A stretch of 64,000 nt of DNA from Bog-473 sp963751335. Its GTDB lineage: Bacteria; Actinomycetota; Acidimicrobiia; Acidimicrobiales; RAAP-2. This document shows positions 16,131-25,170 of the stretch, one piece after another. Each line of letters opens with the position of its first letter. Position 1 is the stretch's first letter. Under the pieces are notes generated by a model. That model was not told the origin of the DNA, ran no database searches, and saw only the letters and a list, made by a program, of their open reading frames with translations. The position numbers and the translations under genes are program-made. Location: NCBI GenBank assembly GCA_963751335.1, contig CAVVUB010000007.1, positions 310,001 to 374,000 of the forward strand, read 5' to 3'.

Positions 16131-17128
16131 CCGACCACGAAACGAGGCTGCGCCGGCGTGCCACGCACCTGCTGTCCTGCTATCCGCGCGAATGGCGCAC
16201 CCGCTACGGCGAGGAGTTCACCGAGTTGCTGGTCGCGGATCTCGACGAGCGGCCCCACTCGTTCGGCCGCGGGATCGATGTCGCCCGCGGGGGTGTCGTG
16301 GCCCGGCTGGCTGTCGCCGGCGTGGGTGGACAACCGCTCGATCGCCGCGCCCAGCCGCGCCGCTGCCTCGTCACACTCGGCGCCGCCGTGGCGTGCTTCC
16401 TTGTCCTCGCCATCGCCCTCTGGGCCCAGCTGACGATCGGCTGGCAATGGTCCCGACCATCCACCGTGCCCACCGAACTGGCCATGGTGATCATGACCGT
16501 GTCGGTGGTGCTGGTCGCCGCGCTGTTCCTCGCCGCCGCCGCGCCCATCCTCGTGCTGGCTCTGACTGCCGCCGCCGGGGGGCAAGGCCGCGCCCTTCTC
16601 CGCCCCGTCCTGGTGGTCGCCGTCGGTCTCACTCTGTTGATCGTGGGCTCCCATCATTTCGCCAACGGATGGCCGGGGACAGGCGGCCACCCCTGGACGC
16701 ACCAGGGCATGGTGCCGGGCGGCGTTGCCGCCTACGCCTGGGCCTCCACGCTCTTCGTGACGTCCTACTGGCTGCACCCCGCCGCGCTGGCGCACTTCCC
16801 CGGTCCCGAGTTGGGCTACATGCTGCTCAGCCCCCTGGCCACCCTCTCGGTCATCGTCGGATCCTCCAAGATCGTCCACCGCCTTGTTCTCTCACCTGGC
16901 GTGCTCCGTTTCGAGCGCCGACTGGGCGTTCTGGTCGCCCTCGCCATGAGCTTGTTCCTGACCGGTGCGGCACTCTGGGTGGTCGACGGCGGCCCCGGAC
17001 CCCGGAACCTCTTCCACATCGGCGCCATCAACATCATCGAGCTCCTCCTGCTGGCCCTGACCTCGGTCCTGGCCCTCCGGGCCGCCCAGCGGACCCGGTT
17101 GGAGCCCGAGCAACCCGTCCGGGCCTGA
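16127..17128 (+). CDS. PadR-associated polytopic membrane protein
   Basis: A 333-residue protein starting with a GTG that overlaps the padR stop. The cytoplasmic N-terminus LLSCYPREWRTRYGEEFTELL is the conserved lead-in of permease-prefix-type proteins found next to PadR regulators. About seven hydrophobic segments follow (starting near residues 83, 120, 135, 160, 205, 270 and 305). No transporter motif, ATP-binding or enzymatic residue is recognizable. Function unknown; co-transcribed with padR and probably with the following esterase gene 26 bp downstream. Confidence 0.75.
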   Translation: MTDHETRLRRRATHLLSCYPREWRTRYGEEFTELLVADLDERPHSFGRGIDVARGGVVARLAVAGVGGQPLDRRAQPRRCLVTLGAAVACFLVLAIALWAQLTIGWQWSRPSTVPTELAMVIMTVSVVLVAALFLAAAAPILVLALTAAAGGQGRALLRPVLVVAVGLTLLIVGSHHFANGWPGTGGHPWTHQGMVPGGVAAYAWASTLFVTSYWLHPAALAHFPGPELGYMLLSPLATLSVIVGSSKIVHRLVLSPGVLRFERRLGVLVALAMSLFLTGAALWVVDGGPGPRNLFHIGAINIIELLLLALTSVLALRAAQRTRLEPEQPVRA

Positions 17129-17154
17129 TCACCCGAGGCGAGAGAGGACCACGG

Positions 17155-18144
17155 GTGAGCCGCGCCGACGAGCACGTCATTGCAGACACCGGACCGGTCC
17201 TGACGTCGTCGGCGCCTCCGGGGAGCGGCCGGACGCGCTGGAGCCGCCGCCGCATCCTGGCTCTCGGCCTCGGCGCCGGAGCCGCCGTGGTCGTGGCCGG
17301 TGGTGCGGGCGTCGAGTTGGTCTCGCACGGCGTGCTCCCCGGGCGACAGGAGCTCGACCAACTCGACGGCGCCTGCTCGGTCGCCGCGCCGCCGCTCCGG
17401 TTCGCACAACCCGGCCCGACCAAGAGCGGATCCTTCTTCTCGACGGCTCGGCACCGTCAGGTCGGCTACACCATCGCCTGGCCGCCCGGCCACGGTCCCG
17501 GCAGCCCGCTCCCCTTGGTCGTGATGCTCCACGGTTACGGGGCCAACCACACCGACGCGCTCAGCGCCATGTCGCCGGCCCAGGCCGTCGCGCTCGAGGT
17601 CGACGGTCGCGCCCTGCCGCCCATGGCCATGGTCACCGCGGACGGTGGTGGCGGCTACTGGCATCCCCACCCGGGCGACGACCCGATGGCCATGGTCGTG
17701 TCCGAGCTCATCCCCATGTGCGGCCGACGCAACCTCGGGCGGAGCCGCCGAGGGATCGGCATCATGGGCATCTCCATGGGTGGCTACGGCGCGCTGATCC
17801 TGGCCGAGAAGTACCCCGACACCTTCGCCGCCGTGGCGGCAATCGGCCCGGCCGTCTGGACCGGCTACGGCCAGGCCCGAGCGGCCAACCCGGGCGCCTA
17901 CAGCTCAGCGGCCGACTTCGCGGCCTACGACGCGGTGACGCACGCCGCGGCCCTGGCCGACACGCCTGTCCGCGTGGCCTCGGCGACCGATGATCCGTTC
18001 CACCCCGGCGTGGTCGCTCTCGCCGCCGCGTTGCCCCGCCACGCCACCGTCGACATCTCGCCGGGATGTCACACCGGGCCGTTCTTCACCGCGCAGGAAC
18101 CGCCTTCCCTCGAGTTCCTCGGGACCCACCTCAGCGCGTCCTGA
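17155..18144 (+). CDS. Tat-exported alpha/beta hydrolase (esterase-D/PHB-depolymerase-like)
   Basis: A 329-residue protein beginning at the GTG at 17155, with GAGAGGA 8 bp upstream; the open frame extends much further upstream but lies inside the membrane-protein gene. The N-terminus carries a twin-arginine motif (TRWSRRRILALGLGAG) and a hydrophobic segment. The esterase body (from about residue 95) shows the oxyanion region VMLHGYGANHTD, the nucleophile elbow GISMGGYGA, an Asp candidate in ATDDPFHPG and a His candidate in SPGCHTGPF. It resembles the Esterase_D/antigen-85-like putative esterases and probably acts outside the membrane. Substrate unknown. Confidence 0.82.
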   Translation: MSRADEHVIADTGPVLTSSAPPGSGRTRWSRRRILALGLGAGAAVVVAGGAGVELVSHGVLPGRQELDQLDGACSVAAPPLRFAQPGPTKSGSFFSTARHRQVGYTIAWPPGHGPGSPLPLVVMLHGYGANHTDALSAMSPAQAVALEVDGRALPPMAMVTADGGGGYWHPHPGDDPMAMVVSELIPMCGRRNLGRSRRGIGIMGISMGGYGALILAEKYPDTFAAVAAIGPAVWTGYGQARAANPGAYSSAADFAAYDAVTHAAALADTPVRVASATDDPFHPGVVALAAALPRHATVDISPGCHTGPFFTAQEPPSLEFLGTHLSAS

Positions 18145-18165
18145 AGCAACGACCCCACGGGGGGC

Positions 18166-18924
18166 TCACGCCGAGCGCAAGTGGGGCCGCATCACCGCGC
18201 CGACCTGATCGGAGAGTGCGACGGCCACCACCCGTCGCTGCTGCGAGACCGGCCAGGCGGGAGTGGGGATCAGGACGAACCGTCCGACCACGAGCCCGCG
18301 GTCGTGCACCGGCAACTCGACCTCGGATCCCGGCAGGCCGAGCTCGTGCGCGCCCCAGAGCCGCCCACCCAGCAACACGTCGCCGTTGTGCTCGATGCGC
18401 AGACGCTTGCGCGCCGCGGAACCCGTCTCGTAGGAGCAGCCCCGCAGGTGGAGGAGGCCCACCAACTCGTCGGACACCAGGTTGACGACCTCGTCTCTCG
18501 AGGCTCCCAACGTCACGAGCTCGGACACCGCGTGAATGAGCCCGACGAACTCGGACTGCTCCCGCGCCGCGCGGTGGAACCGCTTGCTCTGCATGACGAT
18601 CTCGGTGACCACGACGCCAACGAGAAAGAGGCAGATCGCCGTCTCCAGGTCGGCCCGGTGCGTGATCTGGAGCCGCCCGTACGGCTGGGTCAGCAGGACG
18701 TCGAACGAGAGCGTGGCCACCACCGTCGCCACGTAGCCCGCCACGCGGTCGCCGACGGCGGCCACGCCCACGATGATGGCGACGAGCAGGAGGGCGGCCG
18801 CGGTGGCGGCGAAGGTGGCCCGGAAGGGGACGAGCACGGCAGCCAACCCAACCGGCAGCAGAATGGCGCCCACCCGGGCGATGACCGTACGCCTGCTCCG
18901 GAAGAGGGCTCGCAGACGGTTCAC
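18166..18924 (-). CDS. DUF4118 (KdpD-type) membrane protein with GAF-like cytoplasmic domain
   Basis: A 252-residue protein from the GTG at 18924 (VNRLRALFRSR); the much longer open frame upstream is antisense to the PASTA gene and is rejected. Four closely packed transmembrane segments (about residues 17-110) match the DUF4118 module of KdpD sensors, ending FDVLLTQPYGRLQI, a signature of that module. After a helix (REQSEFVGLIHAVSELV) there is a divergent GAF-like domain but no histidine-kinase domain. It may be a partner or decoy subunit for a sensor encoded elsewhere. The start has no ribosome binding site. Confidence 0.75.
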   Translation of the reverse strand: MNRLRALFRSRRTVIARVGAILLPVGLAAVLVPFRATFAATAAALLLVAIIVGVAAVGDRVAGYVATVVATLSFDVLLTQPYGRLQITHRADLETAICLFLVGVVVTEIVMQSKRFHRAAREQSEFVGLIHAVSELVTLGASRDEVVNLVSDELVGLLHLRGCSYETGSAARKRLRIEHNGDVLLGGRLWGAHELGLPGSEVELPVHDRGLVVGRFVLIPTPAWPVSQQRRVVAVALSDQVGAVMRPHLRSA

Positions 18925-19017
18925 GGGGGGAAATTCTGGCACGGCGGATGCAATGGCGAAAGGCCCTCTTAAGGCGGTGATACGCCGTGACCCCGCCCGA
19001 AGAGCCAAGATGAGGGG

Positions 19018-19843
19018 ATGCGTCACACCGTTCGGATCTCCGCCGGGCTCGGGATCCTCGTCGCCGGGAGCGTGCTGGCCGCCTGCGCCACCACCCCGGC
19101 GACGCCGGACAACCTCGAGGCCAAGGGAAATCCGACGACCACCTCCACCACGACGCTCACCACCCTGCCCCAGATCCCCCACATCACGGTGCCGACGACC
19201 GCGCCCCTGACCACGACGGCGGGCGTCGTGGTGCCCGATGTCATCGGCCTCGCGCCCAGGGAGACCCGCCTCGTTCTGCGCTCCCGCGGCTTCACCCTGG
19301 TGCCCTTCGACTCGCCGTGCCACAAGGGCACGCCGGCCAGCCAGAGCGTCGTGACGTCGCTGTCGGTTCCCGGTCCCGCGGCTGACCCGCGCCTGGGCGC
19401 TACGCCGCTCGCGCCGGGCACGGCGCGCCCGGCGCGCTCGCGCGATCGGCGTCACCTGGTCCGGCTGCTACCCCCACGGGACGATCGTCCCCTCCGTCAC
19501 CGGACTGACCTTCGACAGGGCGGTGCACCGGCTGCACCTGGCCGGTCTCGACTGGGCGTGCTTCTCGGTCGCGCCGGAACGCCCGTCGCACGGCACCACG
19601 GCCGGCTCCACCACCAAGGGTGCGCAGCTATCGCACTCCTCGACCGACACGAGCGCACCGGCCAGCTCCAACACGACGAGGTCGGCGACCAGTCACCGCG
19701 CGACCAGTTCGACCTCGACCAGCACGACCGTGGCCGGCCAGTCGCCCAACGTGCCGAAGGTCCTCAGCCAGGGCACGAAGGCCGGCACAACGCTCAAGGC
19801 CCATACCGCCGTCGACTTCACCATGCGTCACTGCCCGCAGTGA
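19018..19843 (+). CDS. PASTA-domain lipoprotein, frameshifted
   Basis: Begins at the ATG at 19018 after GAGGGG. A lipoprotein signal ends in the lipobox VLAAC (Cys about residue 22), then a Thr/Pro-rich linker and a PASTA unit (VVVPDVIGLAPRETRLVLRSRG). Between about 19400 and 19440 the reading shifts by +1; in the new frame a second PASTA unit (IVPSVTGLTFDRAVHRLHLAGL) and a third, weaker one run to the stop at 19843. That stop overlaps the MFS start (GTGA, 19840-19843), which supports the second frame as real. PASTA domains bind peptidoglycan fragments or beta-lactams. Whether the shift is a sequence error or a true lesion cannot be told here. Confidence 0.7.
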
Positions 19844-21372
19844 GCGGTCCGGGTGCCACCCCGGCACCCGGAGAACCGCCGGCGGTCGCACTCTTCCTGA
19901 GCAGTGCCCGCGGGCGCTGGGTGCTCGCCGCCACCGTCCTCGGTTCGGGCATCGCCTCGCTCGATGCCACCGTCGTCGGCATCGCGCTCCCCTCCATCAG
20001 CCGTTCCTTCGGCGGCGGCGTGGGCACCCTGCAGTGGGTGGTGACGGGCTACTCGCTCACCCTGGCCGCCTTCCTCCTTCTCGGCGGCTCCCTCGGTGAC
20101 CGCTTCGGGCGCCGGCGCGTCTTCTCCATCGGCATCGCCTGGTTCGCCGTCGCCTCGGCCGCCTGCGGCTTCGCCCCCAACGGCGGCCTGTTGGTGGTCG
20201 CCCGCGTCGTCCAGGGTGTGGGTGGAGCCCTGCTGACGCCGGGCAGTCTGGCCATCCTGCAGGCGTCGTTCCGCGACGAGGACCGCTCCCGGGCCATCGG
20301 CGCCTGGTCGGGCTTCGCCGGCGTGGCCACGGCCGCCGGACCGCTCGTGGGGGGCTACCTGCTGGCTGTCGCCTCGTGGCGGTGGGTCTTCTTCATCAAC
20401 GTCCCGGTCTCCGCCGCCGTCCTCGTGCTCACCGCCCGGCACGTGCCCGAGACCCGCGACCCGACCGCCACGCACCACATCGACGTGCCCGGGGCCGCGC
20501 TGGCCGTCGTCTTCCTCGCCGGGCTCACCTACGCGTTCATCGAGGGCCCCTCGCGGGGGTGGGGCGATCCGCTGGTCGTGGCCGGCATCGTGGTGGCCGT
20601 CCTCGCCGCACCGGCCTTCCTCCTCGTCGAAGGGCGCAGCGCCGACCCCATGCTGCCGCTCGGCCTCTTCCGGGTCCGCCAGTTCAGCGGGGCCAACGCC
20701 GTCACCTTCGTGGTCTACGGCGCGCTCGGCGGGGCGCTCTTCCTCTTGCCGGTGGAGCTTCAGGTCGTGGCCGGCTACAGCCCGCTCGACTCGGGGCTCG
20801 CCCTGCTGCCGGTGACCGTGATCATGCTCACCTTCTCCGCCCGCTCCGGACAGCTGTCGGCCCGCATCGGACCCCGGCTCCAGATGAGCGTCGGCCCTGT
20901 CCTGGTCGGGGCCGGGATCGCCCTGCTGGCCCGGGCGACCACGCCGGGCAGTTACTGGGTGCAGGTGTTCCCCGCCGTCGTGCTCTTCGGGGCAGGCCTC
21001 GCCATCACCGTGGCGCCGCTCACCTCGACCGCCATGGGAGCCGCTCCAGCCGAGCATTCGGGCATCGCCTCGGCCGTCAACAACACAGTGGCCCGGGCCG
21101 CCGGGCTCTTCGCCGTGGCCCTCCTCCCCGCCCTGGCCGGCCTGTCCGGCGCCGCCGGCCTGATGCCCGACGAGCTGGCCGCCGGCTTCCGCACCGCGGT
21201 CTTCATCGCCGGGGCCACCTGCGCCGCCGGTGGGCTGGTCGCCCTGTGGACCATCACCAACCCGCGACGAACGACGACCCGGGTCGACCTGGAGCCCACT
21301 GCGTTCCACTGCGCTCTGGGTGGCCCACCCCTCCGGGCCGACCCCGTCCCGACCCCCGGTCATGCCGCCTGA
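19840..21372 (+). CDS. DHA2 (14-TM) family MFS transporter
   Basis: A 510-residue drug:H+ antiporter-type protein. It starts at the GTG at 19840 that overlaps the PASTA-protein stop; the frame upstream belongs to that gene. Motif A is GGSLGDRFGRRRVF between TM2 and TM3, motif C-like region is GFAGVATAAGPLVGGYLL in TM5, and IASLDATVVGIALPSI is the usual TM1. About 14 hydrophobic segments are present, as in EmrB/QacA relatives. Exports small amphipathic compounds; specificity unknown. Coupling to a cell-surface PASTA lipoprotein is unusual but may only reflect gene packing. Confidence 0.88.
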   Translation: MSGPGATPAPGEPPAVALFLSSARGRWVLAATVLGSGIASLDATVVGIALPSISRSFGGGVGTLQWVVTGYSLTLAAFLLLGGSLGDRFGRRRVFSIGIAWFAVASAACGFAPNGGLLVVARVVQGVGGALLTPGSLAILQASFRDEDRSRAIGAWSGFAGVATAAGPLVGGYLLAVASWRWVFFINVPVSAAVLVLTARHVPETRDPTATHHIDVPGAALAVVFLAGLTYAFIEGPSRGWGDPLVVAGIVVAVLAAPAFLLVEGRSADPMLPLGLFRVRQFSGANAVTFVVYGALGGALFLLPVELQVVAGYSPLDSGLALLPVTVIMLTFSARSGQLSARIGPRLQMSVGPVLVGAGIALLARATTPGSYWVQVFPAVVLFGAGLAITVAPLTSTAMGAAPAEHSGIASAVNNTVARAAGLFAVALLPALAGLSGAAGLMPDELAAGFRTAVFIAGATCAAGGLVALWTITNPRRTTTRVDLEPTAFHCALGGPPLRADPVPTPGHAA

Positions 21373-21448
21373 GCCAACGGGCCGACGCCAACCGCCCACC
21401 ACCGGGACGAGACGTGCGTTCCCCTCCCCGGTCGGCCAAGGTAGGACC

Positions 21449-22684
21449 ATGCCAGCCCGGGCCACCGCACCCCCGACCACTCCGGGCGACATCCCCAAGG
21501 TCGACGCGGCACCCGAGATCTTCGCGCCCGCCCAACTGGGCCCACTCACCCTGCGCAACCGGATCATCAAGGCGGCCACCTTCGAGGGCGTGATGCCCGG
21601 GGGCACGGTGAGCGACGCCCTCGTCGATTTCCACCGCGGCGTGGCGGCCGGTGGCGTCGCCATGACGACCGTGGCCTACCTGGCCGTCTCTCCCGAAGGC
21701 CGGACCGACCGCCACTGCCTGCTGCTCACCGCGGACAACCTCGACGGGCTCCGCCGGCTCACCGACGCCGTCCACGCCGAGGGCGCCGCGGTTGCCGCAC
21801 AGATCGGTCACGCCGGCCCCGTGGCCAACGCGCGCTCCAACCGGGCTCCCGCGCTCTCCCCGTCCGGCGGGTTCACCCCGATGGGCTCGCGTCTGCGCGC
21901 CGTCGACGCCACCGGCATCGAGCGCATCACCGAGGACTACCGGCGCGGCGCCCGGGTCGCGGTCGAGGCCGGCTTCGACAGCATCGAGGTGCACGTCGGG
22001 CACAACTATCTGCTGAGCGCCTTCCTCAGCCCCAAGCTCAACCGGCGCGACGACCAGTTCGGCGGCTCCGTGGAGAACCGGGCCCGCTTCGCCCGTCGCG
22101 TCCTGCGCACCGTGCGCGACGAGGTCGGTCCGCGCACCGCGGTCACGGCCAAGCTCAACATGGCCGACGGCGTCGACGGTGGCCTGTGGCTCGAGGACAG
22201 CCTGGAGGTGGCGTCCCTCCTCGAGCAGGACGGCGCGCTCGATGCGCTCGAGCTCACCGGGGGCAGCTCGCTGGCCAATCCCATGTATCTCTTCCGCGGC
22301 GAAGCGCCCCTGCAGGAGTTCGCCGCCACCCTGCCTGCGCCGGTCCGTCTCGGCTTCCGGGTCGTCGGGAAGCGCTTTCTGCGCAGCTATCCCTACGAGG
22401 AGGCCTTCTTCCTCCCCTACGCCCGGCAATTCCTCGCCGCGCTCTCCACGCCCCTCGTCCTTCTCGGCGGGATCACCGAGCGGGCCACGATCGAGTCGGC
22501 GCTGTCCGAGGGCTTCGCCTTCGTCGCCATGGCCCGCGCCCTCTTGCGCGAACCGGACCTGCCCAACCGGATGCGCAACAACAAAGCGTCGGCCTCGTTG
22601 TGCATCCACTGCAACAAGTGCATGCCGACCATCTATTCGGGCACCCGCTGCGTCCTGGTGGCCGACCGCCCGGGTTCCGCCTAG
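21449..22684 (+). CDS. NADH:flavin oxidoreductase (Old Yellow Enzyme / enoate reductase-like barrel)
   Basis: A 411-residue protein from the ATG at 21449, preceded by AAGGTAGGA. It is the FMN barrel of the OYE family: FAPAQLGPLTLRNRIIKAA, AAQIGHAG in strand 3, the substrate-site pair in HVGHNYLLSAFLSPKLNRR, and GGITERATIESAL near the phosphate site. The C-terminus has CIHCNKC plus a further Cys after ten residues, matching the [4Fe-4S] motif of 2,4-dienoyl-CoA-reductase-type members, although the FAD/NAD domain that normally follows is missing. A partner reductase elsewhere may therefore be needed. Likely reduces activated C=C bonds. Confidence 0.85.
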   Translation: MPARATAPPTTPGDIPKVDAAPEIFAPAQLGPLTLRNRIIKAATFEGVMPGGTVSDALVDFHRGVAAGGVAMTTVAYLAVSPEGRTDRHCLLLTADNLDGLRRLTDAVHAEGAAVAAQIGHAGPVANARSNRAPALSPSGGFTPMGSRLRAVDATGIERITEDYRRGARVAVEAGFDSIEVHVGHNYLLSAFLSPKLNRRDDQFGGSVENRARFARRVLRTVRDEVGPRTAVTAKLNMADGVDGGLWLEDSLEVASLLEQDGALDALELTGGSSLANPMYLFRGEAPLQEFAATLPAPVRLGFRVVGKRFLRSYPYEEAFFLPYARQFLAALSTPLVLLGGITERATIESALSEGFAFVAMARALLREPDLPNRMRNNKASASLCIHCNKCMPTIYSGTRCVLVADRPGSA

Positions 22685-23041
22685 GCCAAGATCGGCGGCT
22701 CCGAGCGGGGAAGGCAGAGAGCTGCCGCTGCCCTGGCGACAGGAGAGACATGCCCAGGAAGGGAATCAAGGCCGATCACTGGAGCGTGATCGACTGCGGT
22801 GGAAGCCACAACGGCTCCACTCGAAGGCGGTCCTCAGAAGACGAACGGGGAACCACGCCGGGAGCCGGTCGGCGACGAGCGGAACCTCTCGCTGTGCCTT
22901 TCCTGAGTGAAATGGCAGCTCGATGCTTGATCCGTTCCTCCCGGTTCGTAAGGACCGGAAGCAAGAGGTGCAAGGGCAACGGCGGCTTCACCAACGTCCC
23001 CGAAGTACTGTCGCTTCAACTGCACACAGTCAGGGGGAGTC
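22685..23041. other. Intergenic region without a confident gene
   Basis: These 357 bp separate the ene-reductase from the YncE-repeat exoprotein. One ORF (22750-23067, plus strand, 105 residues) has a ribosome-binding-like GGAGAG before its ATG but looks non-coding in composition, overlaps the next gene's start and has no family I recognise. A short stem (CCGGT 22941-22945, ACCGG 22954-22958) lies in the leader. The leader ends in AGGGGGAGT just before the ATG at 23042. Confidence 0.5.
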
Positions 23042-25132
23042 ATGAAGCCCAACCGTGCACGACCTAGAGGTGCGAGTGCTCTCCTGGCCGCGCTCGGCAC
23101 AATCGTGCTCGGCTTGGTCGGGACCGGTCTCATGGCGGCGCCGCCAGCGGGAGCGGTCACGGTCACAACCACGCCCACGGCATACGTCGCCAACAACCTC
23201 TCGGCCAACGTGAGCCCGATCGACACCGCCACCAACACTGCCGGCAACCCCATCCCGGTCGGGACCCGCCCCACGGGCCTGGCGATCATCCCCGATGGCA
23301 AGACCGCCTACGTGGCCAACCTCGACGACAACGCCGTGATCCCGATCGACACCGCCACCAACACCGCCGGCACTCCGATCCCAGTGGGCATCCATCCCCA
23401 AATCATCGCCATCACCCCCGACGGCGCGACCGCCTACGTGGTCAACAGCGGTTCCGATTCTGTGACTCCGATCGACACCGCCACCAACACCGCCGGCACC
23501 CCGATCCCGGTGGGGACCACTCCCTTCGGCATCGCTATCACCCCCGACGGCACCACCGCCTACGTGACCAACGACAGCACCTCCAACCACACGGTGACCC
23601 CCATCACCATCGCCAACAACACGCCCGGCACCCCGATCCCGGTGGGAATTGCTCCCGAAGGCATCGCCATCACCCCCGACGGCACAACCGCCTACGTGAG
23701 CAACTTTCTCTCCAAGACGGTGACCCCCATCACCATCGCCACCAACACGCCCGGCACCCCCATCCCCGTGGGAACCAGACCCCAAGGCATCGCCATCACC
23801 CCTGACGGCACAACCGCCTACGTGGCCGACAGCGGTTCCAATGCAGTGACCCCCATCACCATCGCCACCAACACCCCCGGCACCCCCATCGCCGTGCAGA
23901 ATCCCACGGGCATCGCCATCACCCCCGACGGTGCGACCGTCTACGTGGCCAACGCCAGCTCGGACAGCGTGACTCCTATCACCATCGCCACCAACACGAT
24001 CGGGATAGCCATCCCGGTCGGCAACTCTCCACTCGGTGTGGCCATCACCCCCGACCAGGCGCCCACCGCCTCGTTCACGGCCACGGCAGCACCCCCCGGT
24101 TCGCCGACTTCGCTCGATGCCTCGGCCTCGAGTGCCCACTTCGGCACCATCGCCAGCTACGCCTGGACCTTCGGTGACGGCACCAGCGCCACGACGACCA
24201 CGGCGACGATCACCCACACCTTCGCCGCCCCCGGCTCCTACCCCGTCACCTTGACGGTGACCGACTCGACGGGCACCTCCACCACCCAGGTCTTCACAGG
24301 TCAGACCATGAGCAGAAACGGTGGGCCCGCGGCGAGCAGCAGCCAGGCGGTGACGATCTCGGGGGCCGTCTCAGCCGTCACCGGGGGCTACGACGAGGTG
24401 GCCGCCGACGGCGGCGTCTTCGCCTTCAACACCGGATTCTTCGCCTCACAGGCCACGAACCGCCTCAATGCCCCGATGGTGGGGATCGCGGCCACCCCTG
24501 ATGGAAAGGGCTACTGGCTGGTGGGTTCGGACGGCGGGGTGTTCGCGCACGGCGACGCCGGGTTTTTCGGTTCCCAGGGCGCTTCGCACCTCAACGATCC
24601 GATGGTGGGGATGGCGGCCACGCCCGACGGAAAGGGCTACTGGCTGGTGGCGGCTGACGGCGGGGTGTTCGCGCACGGCGACGCCGGGTTCTTCGGCTCA
24701 CAGGCCACCACCCATCTCAACGCGCCGGTGGTGGGGATGGCGGCCACGCCCGACGGCAAGGGCTACTGGCTGGTGGCGGCGGATGGTGAAGTGTTCGCGC
24801 ACGGCGACGCCGGGTTCTTCGGCTCACAGGCCGCCACCCATCTCAACGCACCGATGGTGGGGATGGCGGCCACTCCCGACGGAAACGGCTACTGGCTGGT
24901 GGGCTCCGACGGCGGGGTGTTTACTCAGGGCGACGCCGCATTCTTCGGCTCGATGGGGGGAAAGCACCTGAACGCCCCGATGGTGGGGATGGCCGCCACG
25001 CCCGACGGAAAGGGCTACTGGCTGGTGGGCTCAGACGGCGGGGTGTTTGCTCTGGGCGACGCCGCGTTCTTCGGCTCGATGGGGGGAAAGCACCTGAACG
25101 CCCCGATGGTGGGGGTGGCCGCAAGCTCCTGA
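23042..25132 (+). CDS. Secreted YncE-like beta-propeller / PKD / 42-residue-repeat protein
   Basis: A 696-residue exoprotein with a Sec signal (about residues 1-38, ending PPAGA). Residues about 40-340 are roughly seven YncE/surface-layer-type propeller repeats of about 43 residues, each with a GIAITPDGTTAYV-type strand followed by VTPI. A PKD domain follows (about 340-420, SYAWTFGDGTSA). From about 450 to the end there are nearly six 42-residue repeats of the form MVGMAATPDGKGYWLV..DGGVF..GDAGFFGS, nearly identical to each other at DNA level (126-bp period). The ribosome binding site is GGGGGAG. No anchoring motif is seen, so it is probably released or held non-covalently. Function unknown; adhesion or surface-layer roles are plausible. 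Confidence 0.85.
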   Translation: MKPNRARPRGASALLAALGTIVLGLVGTGLMAAPPAGAVTVTTTPTAYVANNLSANVSPIDTATNTAGNPIPVGTRPTGLAIIPDGKTAYVANLDDNAVIPIDTATNTAGTPIPVGIHPQIIAITPDGATAYVVNSGSDSVTPIDTATNTAGTPIPVGTTPFGIAITPDGTTAYVTNDSTSNHTVTPITIANNTPGTPIPVGIAPEGIAITPDGTTAYVSNFLSKTVTPITIATNTPGTPIPVGTRPQGIAITPDGTTAYVADSGSNAVTPITIATNTPGTPIAVQNPTGIAITPDGATVYVANASSDSVTPITIATNTIGIAIPVGNSPLGVAITPDQAPTASFTATAAPPGSPTSLDASASSAHFGTIASYAWTFGDGTSATTTTATITHTFAAPGSYPVTLTVTDSTGTSTTQVFTGQTMSRNGGPAASSSQAVTISGAVSAVTGGYDEVAADGGVFAFNTGFFASQATNRLNAPMVGIAATPDGKGYWLVGSDGGVFAHGDAGFFGSQGASHLNDPMVGMAATPDGKGYWLVAADGGVFAHGDAGFFGSQATTHLNAPVVGMAATPDGKGYWLVAADGEVFAHGDAGFFGSQAATHLNAPMVGMAATPDGNGYWLVGSDGGVFTQGDAAFFGSMGGKHLNAPMVGMAATPDGKGYWLVGSDGGVFALGDAAFFGSMGGKHLNAPMVGVAASS
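24474..25121 (+). repeat. 126-bp tandem repeats encoding the 42-residue GYWLV/SDGG unit
   Basis: Starting at the ATGGTGGGG-type block near 24474 and again every 126 bp (near 24600, 24726, 24852 and so on), the units keep the codons for GYWLV, DGG, F, HGD/QGD and FFGS. They differ mainly in the last ten residues. The high DNA identity suggests recent expansion or gene conversion. Confidence 0.75.
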
Positions 25133-25136
25133 TCTC

Positions 25137-25170
25137 AGGGGAGACGAGAGCAATCGGTTCGTGCTCCCCT
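25137..25170. terminator. Hairpin between convergent genes
   Basis: AGGGGAG (25137-25143) pairs with CTCCCCT (25164-25170), and ACGA/TCGT extends the stem inward. It sits between the exoprotein stop and the amidase stop, which it overlaps. There is no U-tract, so it may act as a bidirectional or Rho-assisted terminator. Confidence 0.45.

Noticed and set aside
18925..19455. N-terminal extension of the DUF4118 frame to 19455
   Set aside because: The extra 177 residues are Arg/Gly-rich antisense translation of the PASTA gene; the membrane protein starts naturally at GTG 18924.
22750..23067. Possible 105-residue ORF with GGAGAG before its ATG
   Set aside because: It overlaps the start and ribosome binding site of the YncE-repeat gene, has no recognisable family and its composition looks like shadow translation.
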